Source of the DNA: Methylobacteriaceae bacterium
GTDB lineage: Bacteria > Pseudomonadota > Alphaproteobacteria > Rhizobiales > Beijerinckiaceae
Direction: 5' to 3'
Length of the DNA: 64,000 nt
Assembly: GCA_020638195.1 (NCBI GenBank)
Contig: JACKJC010000001.1
Location: 795,001-859,000 of the forward strand
The translations under genes and the position numbers were made by a program. The notes below the pieces were generated by a model, which made no database searches, was not told the origin of the DNA, and worked only from the letters and a program-made list of their open reading frames with translations. Below, piece by piece: positions 34,528 through 44,490 of the stretch. Within the stretch, counting starts at the first letter, position 1; every line of letters begins with the position of its first letter.

Positions 34528-35367
34528 TCAGCCCAGCAGGAAGTCCCGCACGATCCAGATCTGCTCGGGAACATTGAGCGCGGGCGCATGGCCGCAGCCC
34601 GCGATTTCGATCACGCGACAGCGCGCATTTTCCCGCGGCATGCGCTCTGCGGCCTCGCGCAACAGCAGGTCGGAATTCTCGCCGCGCAGGCACAGCATGG
34701 CGCAGGTCAGCTTCCGCCATTCGTCCCACTGATCGTAGTCCTGCGGATGATGGATGAACTGCATCACCATGTTCGGATCGTAATGCGTGGTGATCCCGCC
34801 GTCGGGCAGGCGGCGCGCCGAGGTCTCGGCCATACGTCGCCATTGCGCGTCGCTCAGATGGCCATAGGGCAGGTAGATCTGCCGCAGATAGGCTTCCAGC
34901 TCGCTCACCCGGTCGAAGCGCGGCGGCTTGCCGGCATAGGAGCGAATGCGTTCGATGGCTGCCGGATTGAGCTCCGGGCCGATGTCGTTGAGCACGAGTT
35001 TCTGGAAGCGGCCGGCGAGCGGGCCGGCGCCTGCGCGCAGCGCGATTGCGCCGCCCATCGACGTGCCGACCCAGTCGAATTCCTGCCAGCCGAGCGCGTC
35101 GACAAAGGCGGTCGCGAGCTTGCCGTAGAAGTCGAGGCAATATTCGTTCTGCGGCGCGGGGCTCCATTGCGACAGGCCACGACCGATCGTGTCCGGTGCG
35201 ACGATGTGCCAGTCCTCGCAAAGCGCTTCCGCCAGATCGTCGAAATCGCGGCCGGTGCGTGCGAGCCCGTGCCACAGCACGAGCTTGCGTTTTGCCGGAT
35301 CGCCCCATTCCACATAGTGCAATTCGCGATCGAGGATCGTGACGTATTTCGAGACCGGGCCGCTCAT
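34528..35367 (-). CDS. Alpha/beta hydrolase coupled to the Liv-type transporter operon
   Basis: A 279-residue alpha/beta hydrolase. The oxyanion-hole LWHGLARTGRDFDDLA precedes the nucleophile elbow GTSMGGAIAL (Ser103), and the catalytic His is in GCGHAPALN near the end. The ATG at 35367 overlaps the livM stop (ATGA), so its translation is coupled to the transporter and it should be made in step with it. An esterase or haloalkane-dehalogenase-like activity on the imported compound is plausible but unproven. The 59-nt gap to rquA has no obvious promoter. Confidence 0.8.
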   Translation of the reverse strand: MSGPVSKYVTILDRELHYVEWGDPAKRKLVLWHGLARTGRDFDDLAEALCEDWHIVAPDTIGRGLSQWSPAPQNEYCLDFYGKLATAFVDALGWQEFDWVGTSMGGAIALRAGAGPLAGRFQKLVLNDIGPELNPAAIERIRSYAGKPPRFDRVSELEAYLRQIYLPYGHLSDAQWRRMAETSARRLPDGGITTHYDPNMVMQFIHHPQDYDQWDEWRKLTCAMLCLRGENSDLLLREAAERMPRENARCRVIEIAGCGHAPALNVPEQIWIVRDFLLG

Positions 35368-36425
35368 GATTTCGGTTCCGCGCGCAATTTCCCGACAATG
35401 CCCGTCGGAAAGAAATAGACCGAGAAGATGAAGAGGATGCCGAGCCACAGGAGCCAGCGGTCGGGATTGAAGAAATTGGCGACGAAGCCGGCGCCGGACG
35501 CATTGAGCGCGCCGAAGGCCGCGCCCATCAGCGTTTGCAGATAGTTTTCGGCGAGCACGAACAGAGCCGCGCCGATGATTGCGCCATAGAGCGTTCCCAT
35601 GCCGCCGATCACGACAATGAGCAGGATGTCGATCATGATGTTGAACGACAGGCTCGTGTCCGGCCCGGTGTAGCGCAGCCACAGCGCGTTGAGCGCGCCG
35701 GCGCAGGCCGCGAAGACAGCGGCCAGCACATTGGCGAGCGTGCGGTGATAGATAATGCGATAGCCGAGCGCCTCCGCGCGGAACGGGTTTTCGCGGATCG
35801 CCTGCAGGACGCGGCCGAACGGCGATTCGACGATGCGCAGCATGACCAGGAACAGCACGACCACGCTGCAGAAGACGAGATAATATGACAGCGTGCGGCC
35901 GCTGATCGTGATGCCGAACGGCCCGTTCTCGATCAGTCTGAAGCCCGGACGCAGCACTTCGGGCACGCGAAACGTGCGTCCGTCCTCACCGCCGGTGAGC
36001 CACGACAATTGCGATGCGAGCACGGCGAAGGCGGAGGCGACGGCGAGCGTCACCATGGCGAAGAAGATCGTCTGCACGCGCAGCGAGAACAGGCCGATCG
36101 CCAGCGCGAAGACAGCCGCGACGACAACAGCCGCGCCGAGCCCGAGCGCCATCGCGCCCCACGACGGCCCGAGCGCATAGAGCGTGATCGCGATCCCGTA
36201 GGCGCCGATGCCGAAGAACATCGTATGCGCGAAGGAGACGATGCCGGCATAGCCGAGCAGCAGATCGTAGGAGGCGACCAGCAGCGCGAAGACGCAGATC
36301 TTGGCCGCGACATTCGCCGGCTTCGAGCCCGGGAACAGGAAGGGCGCGAGCGCGAGCACGACCACCACAAGAATGAGAAGCGCCGTGAGAAGCTTGCCGC
36401 GCGGCGGATTGCCGGAAAGGATCAT
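35364..36425 (-). CDS. livM: Branched-chain amino acid-type ABC transporter permease LivM
   Basis: A 353-residue integral membrane protein with about nine spans. The start region MILSGNPPRGKLLTALLILVVVVLAL and the signature GYAGIVSFAHTMFFGIGAYG (about residues 60-79) identify the LivM subgroup of the Liv/Urt permeases; EALGYRI near residue 230 is the EAA-like cytoplasmic loop contacting the ATPases. It lies 4 nt after livH and overlaps the hydrolase gene. The imported substrate cannot be deduced from the permease. Confidence 0.9.
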   Translation of the reverse strand: MILSGNPPRGKLLTALLILVVVVLALAPFLFPGSKPANVAAKICVFALLVASYDLLLGYAGIVSFAHTMFFGIGAYGIAITLYALGPSWGAMALGLGAAVVVAAVFALAIGLFSLRVQTIFFAMVTLAVASAFAVLASQLSWLTGGEDGRTFRVPEVLRPGFRLIENGPFGITISGRTLSYYLVFCSVVVLFLVMLRIVESPFGRVLQAIRENPFRAEALGYRIIYHRTLANVLAAVFAACAGALNALWLRYTGPDTSLSFNIMIDILLIVVIGGMGTLYGAIIGAALFVLAENYLQTLMGAAFGALNASGAGFVANFFNPDRWLLWLGILFIFSVYFFPTGIVGKLRAEPKS

Positions 36426-36429
36426 GGCC

Positions 36430-37436
36430 TCACCTGCTCGTCACGGGATAGAGGCCGCGCGGCCGCCACAGAAGCACGGCCACCATCAGCGCGATATTGG
36501 AGATGAGTGCGACCTTCGGCGCGAGGAAGCCCGCGTAATTCGCGAGCAGCGCCAGCAGGATCGAGCCGATGAAACAGCCCCCGACCGAGCCAAGCCCGCC
36601 GATGATGATGACGATGAAGGTCGTCACCATCATCTCGCCGCCGATCGAGGCATGCGCCTGCTCGCGATAGAGCGCCCACATCAGCCCGCCGAGTCCGGCG
36701 AGCGCCGAGCCCGCCATGAAGACGCCGATGAACAGGCGGCGAATGCGATAGCCGAGCGCCTCGACCATCTCGCCGTTCTCGACGCCGGCGCGGATCAGGA
36801 GGCCGAGCTTGGTGCGCGTCAGCGTGAATTGCAGCGCGAGGAAGACGATGAGGCCGACGACGACAGCGAGCAGCCGGTACTTCTCGATCGCCGCCGCGCC
36901 GAGCGGGATCGAGCCGCGCAGCGCGGCCGGCAGCGGCAGCGGGTTCAATTGCGGGCCGAAGGTCGCGTAGAGCAATTGCTCGATCACGATCAGGCCGCCC
37001 ATGGTGATCAGGATCTGCTTGAGATGCTGGCCATAGACGGGACGCACCAGCAGGCGTTCGAAGACATAGCCGGCGACGCCGGTGACGATCATGGCCAGCA
37101 GCATCGCGGGGATCAGCGCCATCAGATTGGCGGCGAGCGACGGCGATTGCATCAGCGCGCCCATCGGCGCGAAGGCGACGACGGCGACATAGGCGCCGAC
37201 CGCGACAAAGGCGCCATGGCCGAAATTCATCACGTCCATCAGGCCGAACACCAGCGTGAGGCCGGACGCCATGGCGAAGATCATCATGCCCATGGCGAGG
37301 CCGGCCAGCGTCAGCGTCGTCCAGGTCGAGAACGAGCCGACCAGCGGGAAGGCCAGGAGCGCGAGCGCGATCGGCAGGAGGACCGGTATGTAGTCCGTCT
37401 TCTGCTGCGGCAGCGCCGCGCCGGTATCGATTGCGC

Positions 37437-37440
<4 letters not shown>
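36430..37440 (-). CDS. livH: Branched-chain amino acid-type ABC transporter permease LivH
   Basis: A 336-residue multi-span permease. The Liv signature GLTLVFGLMDVMNFGHGAF lies at about residues 60-78, and the EAA-type loop GVENGEMVEALGYRI at about 236-250. Its start overlaps the livF stop by 4 nt (ATGA). It pairs with LivM to form the translocation channel for the ATPases LivG and LivF. Confidence 0.9.
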
Positions 37441-38158
<718 letters not shown>

Positions 38159-38162
<4 letters not shown>

Positions 38163-38932
38163 GCCGCGTTCCCCTTCTCCTTCGGCGCGATGCCGAGATA
38201 GGCTTCCTGCACGACGGGGCTCGCGATCACCGCCGCCGGCTCGCCATCGGCGACGCAGGCGCCGTTGGTCAGCACCATGATGCGGTCGGCGAGCGAGCGC
38301 ACGACATCCATCTTGTGCTCGACCAGAAGAATGATCTTGGACGCATCCTGCTTCAGTCGCGCGATCAGATCGAGCACGATGGGCGCCTCGTCCACGCTCA
38401 TGCCGGCGGTCGGCTCGTCGAACATGTAGACGCGCGGCTCCAGCGCCATCATCAGCGCGACTTCGAGCTTGCGCTGGTCGCCGTGCGACAGCGCCGCCGC
38501 CGTATGCGCGCGCCTGCTTTCCAGCGCCACGCTCTCGAGGATTTCGTCGGCGCGCGCGATCAGGTCGCGCCGCAGGCTCCACGGCCGCAGCATGTCGTAG
38601 TGCGCGCCCGACTTCGCCTGCACGGCGAGTCGCACGTTTTCCGCGACCGTCAGATTGGGAAAGAGATTGGTGAGCTGGAACGCGCGACCAAGTCCGCGTC
38701 GCGCGCGCAACGGCGCGCTTTCGGCGGTGATATCGGCGCCGTCGAGCAGCACCTGACCTTCGCTCGCGCGCAACTGCCCGGAGATGAGATTGAAATAGGT
38801 CGTCTTGCCCGCGCCGTTCGGGCCGACGATCGCGGTCAGTTCGCCCGGCCGGAAGACGCAGGAGACGTGGTCGACCGCGACATGGCCGCCGAAGCGGATT
38901 GTCAGATCGCGGGTTTCGAGCGAGACGGACAC
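38159..38932 (-). CDS. livG: ABC transporter ATP-binding protein LivG
   Basis: A 257-residue ATPase with Walker A GPNGAGKTTYFNLISGQ (about residues 35-51), Q-loop and the LivG-type signature LSHGDQRKLEVALMMAL, then FDEPTAGM. The GTG at 38932 is chosen: AAGG lies about 9 nt upstream, and the longer frame runs into the REP-like element. The REP-like palindrome at 38954-39035 separates it from the binding-protein gene. Confidence 0.9.
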
Positions 38933-38953
38933 GGGAACTCGCCTTAATGATCC

Positions 38954-39035
38954 GTCATTGCGAGGAGCCAAGCGACGAAACAATCCAGAGTCGGGTTACA
39001 GCCCCTGGATTGCTTCGCTTCGCTCGCAATGACGG
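38954..39035. repeat. REP-like palindrome (family C) between binding-protein and livG genes
   Basis: 82 nt with perfect 12-nt terminal inverted repeats CGTCATTGCGAG / CTCGCAATGACG and an inner stem around AATCCAG / CTGGATT. It is the second full copy of the element found inside pbpC. A hairpin here could lower downstream expression relative to the binding protein, as is common in such operons. Confidence 0.85.
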
Positions 39036-39054
39036 CGTTGCGACGCTTGGACCC

Positions 39055-40248
39055 TTACCGCTTGTTGCGGATCGGAACGTTCATGTCCTCGATCTTGAGT
39101 TCGCGGGTCAGCTCGAGGCGCGCCCACGGCTTGCTCATGTCGGTGGAGACCTTGAAGGCGTACATCGACTGCAGCGCCTGATGGTCTTCCTTGCGGAACA
39201 TCATCTTGCCCTTGGGCGTGTCGAATTCCATGCCTTCCATCGCCGCGATCAGCTTTTCCGTATCGGTGGACTTGGCCTTGGTGATCGCGGTCACGACCGC
39301 CTGCGCCGCCGCGAAACCGCCGACGGTGAAGAAGTCCGGCGGCGAGTTGAAGCGCTTCTGGTGCTCTGCGACCAGCCAGTCGTTGATCGGGTTCTTCGGG
39401 ATTTCATAATAATAGTACGCTCCGCCTTCCATGCCGGGGAAGGCCTTGTAGGCCGCCAGCGCGGGCAGGATGTTGCCGCCCGTCGACAGCTCGATTCCGT
39501 AGCGCTTCGGGTCCATGTCCTTCAGCTTGGCGAGCGGGTTTGCGCCGCCGGCCCAGATCACCCAAATGATCTTGCGGCCGGGCTTGTCCTTCAAGGCGTC
39601 GAACAGGCGCTGGCCGACCGCGGTGAAATCGGTGGTGTTGGCCGGCGCATATTCCTCGGCCGCAAGCGTCGCGCCGGTCTTGGCGAGCGCCTCCTTGAAG
39701 GCGGCGACGCCGTCGCGACCGAATGCGTAATCCTGGGCCAGCGTCGCGATGGTCACGCCGGGCTTGCCGATGGCGAGCGCGTTGGAGATCGCATCCTGCG
39801 ACGAATTGCGCGCGGTGCGGAAAATGTAGCGGTTCCACTTGTCGCCGGTGATCGAATCCGCGACCGCCGGTTCGACGATCAAAATCTTCTTCGATTCCTG
39901 AGCGACCGGCAGCATGGCGAGCGCGGCGGCCGACGAGGTCGTGCCGATCGCCAGATCGACCTTGTCGTCCTCGTAGGCTTCCTGCAGCGCCGTCTTGGCG
40001 ACGTCGGGCTTGGTCTGGTCGTCCTTGACGATCAGCGTGATCTTGCGCCCGTCGATCGTCATCGTGCCCTTGGTGGCGTATTCGAGCCCGAGCTTGAGCC
40101 CCGTCTCGGTCTGCTTGGCGTAGGCTTCGAGCGGGCCGGTCTTGCCGGCGATGAGCGCGATCTTGATGTCCTGCGCGAATGCGCCCTGCGCCGCAAAGGC
40201 GAGGCCGGCGGCAAGCGCCAGCGATGTAATCGAAAGGTGTGCGCGCAT
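39055..40248 (-). CDS. ABC transporter substrate-binding protein, Liv/amide type
   Basis: A 397-residue periplasmic binding protein of the leucine/isoleucine/valine or amide (AmiC-like) class. The signal peptide (about residues 1-26, ending AAQGAFAQ) is followed by IKIALIAGKTGPLEAYAKQTETG, where the Venus-flytrap fold starts. Segments matching type-I periplasmic receptors include AIGTTSSAAALAMLPVAQ and WVIWAGGANP. The ATG at 40248 is preceded by GAGGA. It is the first gene of the transporter operon; ligand unknown. Confidence 0.9.
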   Translation of the reverse strand: MRAHLSITSLALAAGLAFAAQGAFAQDIKIALIAGKTGPLEAYAKQTETGLKLGLEYATKGTMTIDGRKITLIVKDDQTKPDVAKTALQEAYEDDKVDLAIGTTSSAAALAMLPVAQESKKILIVEPAVADSITGDKWNRYIFRTARNSSQDAISNALAIGKPGVTIATLAQDYAFGRDGVAAFKEALAKTGATLAAEEYAPANTTDFTAVGQRLFDALKDKPGRKIIWVIWAGGANPLAKLKDMDPKRYGIELSTGGNILPALAAYKAFPGMEGGAYYYYEIPKNPINDWLVAEHQKRFNSPPDFFTVGGFAAAQAVVTAITKAKSTDTEKLIAAMEGMEFDTPKGKMMFRKEDHQALQSMYAFKVSTDMSKPWARLELTRELKIEDMNVPIRNKR

Positions 40249-40361
40249 GTCGTCGAAATCCTCCCTCGGCGCCGTTCGCGATGACGCGCGCGGCGGATGG
40301 TTCACCTATACACTTCCACCGGAAAGTCCGCTAGGCGAAACATGTGGCGCCCGTGTCGGAA

Positions 40362-41813
40362 TTAGACGATGCGACGGCCGGGGCCGCGCGCGTCCGAGGT
40401 TCGCGGCGTGAAAATGTGGCGAATGCCGTCGATCAGCGACCATCTCTGTCGCGCTTCCGTGAGCCGAGCGACGAAAGCGCTCGCCCAGCGCGTGACGTCG
40501 TAGTCCGACACGCGCTCCATCATGCGCGTGTGCCGCGCGATTCGTTCGTCCCTCGGCATCGTCAGCGCGCGTTCGATCGCGGCGGAGACGCCTTCCTTTT
40601 CGTGCGGATTGACGATCAGCGCGCCGTCGAGTTCGGAAGCGGCGCCCGCGAATTGCGAGAGAATGAGAACGCCCGGATCGGTCTCGTCCTGCGCGGCGAC
40701 GAATTCCTTGGCGACGAGATTCATGCCGTCCCGCAGCGGCGTCACCAGAGCGGCCTGCGCGCAGCGATAGATGCCTGCGAGCTGTTTGCGCGAATAGGAT
40801 CGGTTGACGTAGCGGATCGGCGTCCACGCGGCCTCGCCGTACTGGCCGTTGATATGGCCGACCAGCGCGGTGACCGTATCGTCCATCTCCTTGTAGCCGG
40901 CGGCGTGCTCGCGGCTCTTCGGCGATATCTGGAGGAAGGTCGCCGCGCCGCGCCATTGCGGCCGCTCCTCGAGCAGGTGTTCGAAGGCTTGCAGGCGTTG
41001 GACGATGCCCTTGGAATAATCGAGCCGGTCGACGCCGAGCAGCAGCTTGCGTCCGCCCAGACTCGCGATCACGTCCGCGATGAAGGGCGAATGCGCGGCC
41101 GCGCGCGCCGCGCGCGCGTAGATCGCCGTCTCGATACCGACCGGAAACGTATCGATCTGCACGCGACGGCCTTCGATCTCGAAAAAACGTCCGCCGCGCG
41201 ACGGGCTCGCGCCGCGCGTCTCGAGATACTTGCCGTAATTGTCGGTGTCGTTGTCCGTCTGGAAACCCACCAGGTCGAAGGCGGCGAGCGCGCCGAGCGT
41301 TTCCGCGTGTTTCGGCAGCGCCTGAAGAATGTCGGGCGGCGGGCAGGGAATGTGCAGGAAGAAGCCGATCGGATTGTCATGCCCGCGCGCGCGCAATTCC
41401 AGCGCGAGCCGCATCAAATGATAATCATGCACCCAGATTATGTCGTCGGGCTGCAGGATCTTGGAGACCTGATCGGCGAAATAGCTGTTGACGCGCATGT
41501 AGCCGGAAAAGTCCGCGCGCGAATATTCCGCGAGGTCGACCCGGTAGTGCAGCAGCGGCCACAGCACGCTGTTGGCGAAGCCGTTGTAATATTCCTGATG
41601 GTCGTCGACGTTGAGATCGAGAGCGACATAGCTGATGTTGCGCCCCTCGATGATCTCCGGCGCAGCGGGCGTCTCCTCGGTGACGCGGCCGCTCCAGCCG
41701 CACCACACGCCCTGACGCCCGCGCAACGCCGCCTTGACCGCGACCGCGAGGCCGCCGGCGCGTTTTTCGCCCGGCAGAGCTACGCGGTTGGAAACGATTA
41801 CCAGGCGCGCCAC
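40362..41813 (-). CDS. otsA: Trehalose-6-phosphate synthase (OtsA)
   Basis: Transfers glucose from UDP-glucose to glucose-6-phosphate. 483 residues from a GTG at 41813 (VARLVIVSNRVALPGEK), preceded by GGGAG. GT20 motifs: the N-terminal IVSNRV loop, IIWVHDYHLMRLALELR, IPCPPPDI, LGVDRLDYSKGI, and TPLRDGMNLVAKEFVAAQ. Its start overlaps the 3' end of the GH15 gene by 16 nt. With otsB at the head of the operon the cell can make trehalose, an osmoprotectant and desiccation protectant. Confidence 0.95.
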   Translation of the reverse strand: MARLVIVSNRVALPGEKRAGGLAVAVKAALRGRQGVWCGWSGRVTEETPAAPEIIEGRNISYVALDLNVDDHQEYYNGFANSVLWPLLHYRVDLAEYSRADFSGYMRVNSYFADQVSKILQPDDIIWVHDYHLMRLALELRARGHDNPIGFFLHIPCPPPDILQALPKHAETLGALAAFDLVGFQTDNDTDNYGKYLETRGASPSRGGRFFEIEGRRVQIDTFPVGIETAIYARAARAAAHSPFIADVIASLGGRKLLLGVDRLDYSKGIVQRLQAFEHLLEERPQWRGAATFLQISPKSREHAAGYKEMDDTVTALVGHINGQYGEAAWTPIRYVNRSYSRKQLAGIYRCAQAALVTPLRDGMNLVAKEFVAAQDETDPGVLILSQFAGAASELDGALIVNPHEKEGVSAAIERALTMPRDERIARHTRMMERVSDYDVTRWASAFVARLTEARQRWSLIDGIRHIFTPRTSDARGPGRRIV

Positions 41814-43594
41814 CAGGCGTTCTCCCATGTGTCGGACAGGCGCATCGCCGTATTGATGACGCCGGCCATGGAATAGGTCTGCGGAATATTGCCCCACAAC
41901 TGGCCGCTCGCCGGATGCAGGTCCTCGGACAGAAGGCCGTAGCGATTGGCGCTGGACAGGATGTCCTGAAAGATTTCGCGCGCTTCCTCGCGACGCCCTA
42001 TGGCGGCCAACGCATCCGCGTACCAGAAGTTGCAGACGATGAAGGCGGTCTCCGGTTCGCCGAAATCGTCCGCCGCCGTGTAGCGCATCACGCGCCCGTT
42101 GCGCCGAAGGTCGCGCCCGATAGCCTCGACGGTCTTGACGAAGCGCGGGTCGGAGGGCGGCAGCAGGCCGAGTTCGGCGATCATCAGCACGCTGGCGTCG
42201 AGATCGTCGTAGCCGAAGGCGCCGACGATCGCGCCGCGCTTTTCGTTCCATCCCCTCTCGAGGATCGCGCGCCGGATCGGCGCGGCGCGATTGCGCCAGT
42301 AGTCGGCGCGATCCTTCAGGCCGAGCCTTGCCGCGATATGGCCGAGCCTGTCGCAGGCCGCCCAGCACAGCGCGGCCGAATAGGTATGGACCCGCGTGCG
42401 TCCGCGATATTCCCAGATGCCGGCGTCCTCCACGAGCGCGAATTCAGCCGCATGTTCGCCCAGCGGTTCGAGCCGCCGGAACAGCGCCTCGTCGCCCATG
42501 CGGGGCAGCCGATGATCGACGAACATCTGCTTGGCCGCGAGCACGACGCTGCCGTAGACGTCATGCTGCGCCTGTTCGGCCGCGGCATTGCCGACCCGCA
42601 CGGGTCCCTGGCACATGAAGCCCTCGAGCAGAGAGGCCTCGTTTTCCTCGAGCGAATTGCCCGGCACGATCGAATGCAGCGGCGCGATGGCGCCGTTCGG
42701 GTCGGCGACGACGGACGTGAGATAGCCGATATAGCTCTCCATCGTCTGCGTCGCGCCGAGGCGATTGAGCGCGCCGACGACGAAAAAGGCGTCGCGCAGC
42801 CAGCAGAAGCGATAGTCCCAGTTGCGTGACGTGCCCGGCGCTTCGGGGATCGAGGTCGTATGCGCGGCGATGATCGCGCCGGTCTCCTCGAAGCTGCACA
42901 GCTTCAGCGTGATGGCGGAACGGATCGTCTCGCTCTGCCACTCGAAGGGCACGCCGAGCGAGCGCGTCCAGTCGTGCCAGTAGCCGCGCGTGCGCGTTTC
43001 GAAATCGCGCGCGGTGGAGTCGAGATCGCTCAGAAATGGTTCGTCGGAGCCGAAGACCAGCGAAACCGGGCGCGTCAACGCGAACTTCGTTTCTTCCGCG
43101 ATGTAGGAAAGCGGCGCGTCCGTGGTCAGGCGCAGCACGTCGGCGCCGCCGAGATAGCGGATGTGGTTGGAGCCGACGACGACCTGCGTCGGCTTGCCGC
43201 CGTAGCCGAAGGTCGGACGCACGCGGATCGCGATCCGCGGCAGCCCCGCGATCGGCTCGATTCGGCGTACGAGTTGCGGCGGCCGGAAAACGCGCTCGTA
43301 GCGGCCGAATCGCGGCATGAAATCGACGATGCGCACGGCGCCGCCGTTCTTGTCTTCCAGTATCGTCTCGAGAACGGCCGTGTTTCGCTCGTAAGAAGAT
43401 CGCGACGACACCTGATCGTGCAGCACGACGTCGCTGAATCCCTTCTCCTCGTTGCCGGAGAGAAGGCGGCAGAAGATCGGATCGCCGTCGAAACGGGGAA
43501 AGCACCACCAGACGATCCGGGCCTGCGGATCGATCAGGGCCGCGACCCGGCAATTTCCGACGAGGGCGAGATCGAGCGGCTGCGGGTTGTTCAT
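41798..43594 (-). CDS. Glycoside hydrolase family 15 protein (glucoamylase/trehalase-like)
   Basis: A 598-residue cytoplasmic GH15-type protein. The N-terminal beta-sandwich (about residues 1-215) leads to an (alpha/alpha)6 barrel with NWDYRFCWLRDAFF, the conserved segment around the catalytic-acid Glu. Bacterial members of this subgroup include glucoamylase-like enzymes and trehalases. Because it is translationally linked between otsB (4-nt overlap) and otsA (16-nt overlap), a role in trehalose turnover or glucan supply is likely. Confidence 0.88.
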   Translation of the reverse strand: MNNPQPLDLALVGNCRVAALIDPQARIVWWCFPRFDGDPIFCRLLSGNEEKGFSDVVLHDQVSSRSSYERNTAVLETILEDKNGGAVRIVDFMPRFGRYERVFRPPQLVRRIEPIAGLPRIAIRVRPTFGYGGKPTQVVVGSNHIRYLGGADVLRLTTDAPLSYIAEETKFALTRPVSLVFGSDEPFLSDLDSTARDFETRTRGYWHDWTRSLGVPFEWQSETIRSAITLKLCSFEETGAIIAAHTTSIPEAPGTSRNWDYRFCWLRDAFFVVGALNRLGATQTMESYIGYLTSVVADPNGAIAPLHSIVPGNSLEENEASLLEGFMCQGPVRVGNAAAEQAQHDVYGSVVLAAKQMFVDHRLPRMGDEALFRRLEPLGEHAAEFALVEDAGIWEYRGRTRVHTYSAALCWAACDRLGHIAARLGLKDRADYWRNRAAPIRRAILERGWNEKRGAIVGAFGYDDLDASVLMIAELGLLPPSDPRFVKTVEAIGRDLRRNGRVMRYTAADDFGEPETAFIVCNFWYADALAAIGRREEAREIFQDILSSANRYGLLSEDLHPASGQLWGNIPQTYSMAGVINTAMRLSDTWENAWWRAW

Positions 43595-44352
43595 GCGCGG
43601 CGCGCCTCCTGTCTGGTCGCGATCAGGCCGCCCAGCCAGGCGCGCACCTCGGCGGGCGATTTGAAGACGGCGTCGGCGCCCTCAAGCTTTCGCCCGACCG
43701 AAAACGCATGGCCTCCCAGCGCCTTGACGGCGGCGAAGCCGGCAATGTCCGTGACATCGTCGCCGATGAAGATCGGGATGCGGCCGGCGAAGGGCTCGGT
43801 TTCCATGAAGTCCCGCACCGCCTCGCCCTTGGTGCTGGACGGCGACTTGACCTCGAAAACGCAATGGCCGCGCAGGATGACGAGTTCGGGCTCCATGCGC
43901 TCGACGGCGGCGCCCAGTTCGTCCCAGAGCGCATGTTCACGGTCCTGGGCCGCGCGCCAGTGGACGGCGAGCGCCTTGCCCTTGTGCTCGACGAAGACGC
44001 CGGCGTGCCGCGCGGCCACGTCCTCGACGATCTTCTCGACGGAAGGTGGAATATCCGGGAAACCGGCGTCGCTGATCGGATGCTCGGGCGTACGCCGGAG
44101 CTGCGCCCCGTGAATCCCGCTCGCCGGCAGCCGAAGCGGCGCGAAAAGCATGTCGATCTCCTCGATCCGGCGACCGCTGACGATCGCCAGCGCGCCGCCC
44201 AACGCAGGATACAATGCTTGTAGTATTGCCAGCGTATCCGTCGTTGCTTTGGCGTTTTCAGGTCGCGATGCAATGTCCAGCAAGGTTCCGTCCGCGTCAA
44301 CAAAAAGACAAATTTTGTCGAGCGGTAGTTTATGTTGAAATGTATCAGGCAT
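43591..44352 (-). CDS. otsB: Trehalose-6-phosphate phosphatase (OtsB)
   Basis: A 253-residue HAD phosphatase that dephosphorylates trehalose-6-phosphate. The nucleophile motif is LFVDADGTLLDIA (about residues 16-28), followed by AIVSGRRIEEID, GIHGAQLRR and GDDVTDIAGFAAVK (about 202-215). It is first in the ots operon, 138 nt from the divergent glucokinase gene. Confidence 0.95.
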   Translation of the reverse strand: MPDTFQHKLPLDKICLFVDADGTLLDIASRPENAKATTDTLAILQALYPALGGALAIVSGRRIEEIDMLFAPLRLPASGIHGAQLRRTPEHPISDAGFPDIPPSVEKIVEDVAARHAGVFVEHKGKALAVHWRAAQDREHALWDELGAAVERMEPELVILRGHCVFEVKSPSSTKGEAVRDFMETEPFAGRIPIFIGDDVTDIAGFAAVKALGGHAFSVGRKLEGADAVFKSPAEVRAWLGGLIATRQEARRA

Positions 44353-44490
44353 GAGGCGCGCCGTTCATTTACCCTCCGTTTGTTTCGAACATTAGCAATC
44401 TTGCGGATTCAACTCAATCCATTCGTTCCGGTTCCGCTCAAGCCGCGATAGACACGCTGGCCGTGCGGTCCTATCTTTAGGCAGTTCCCG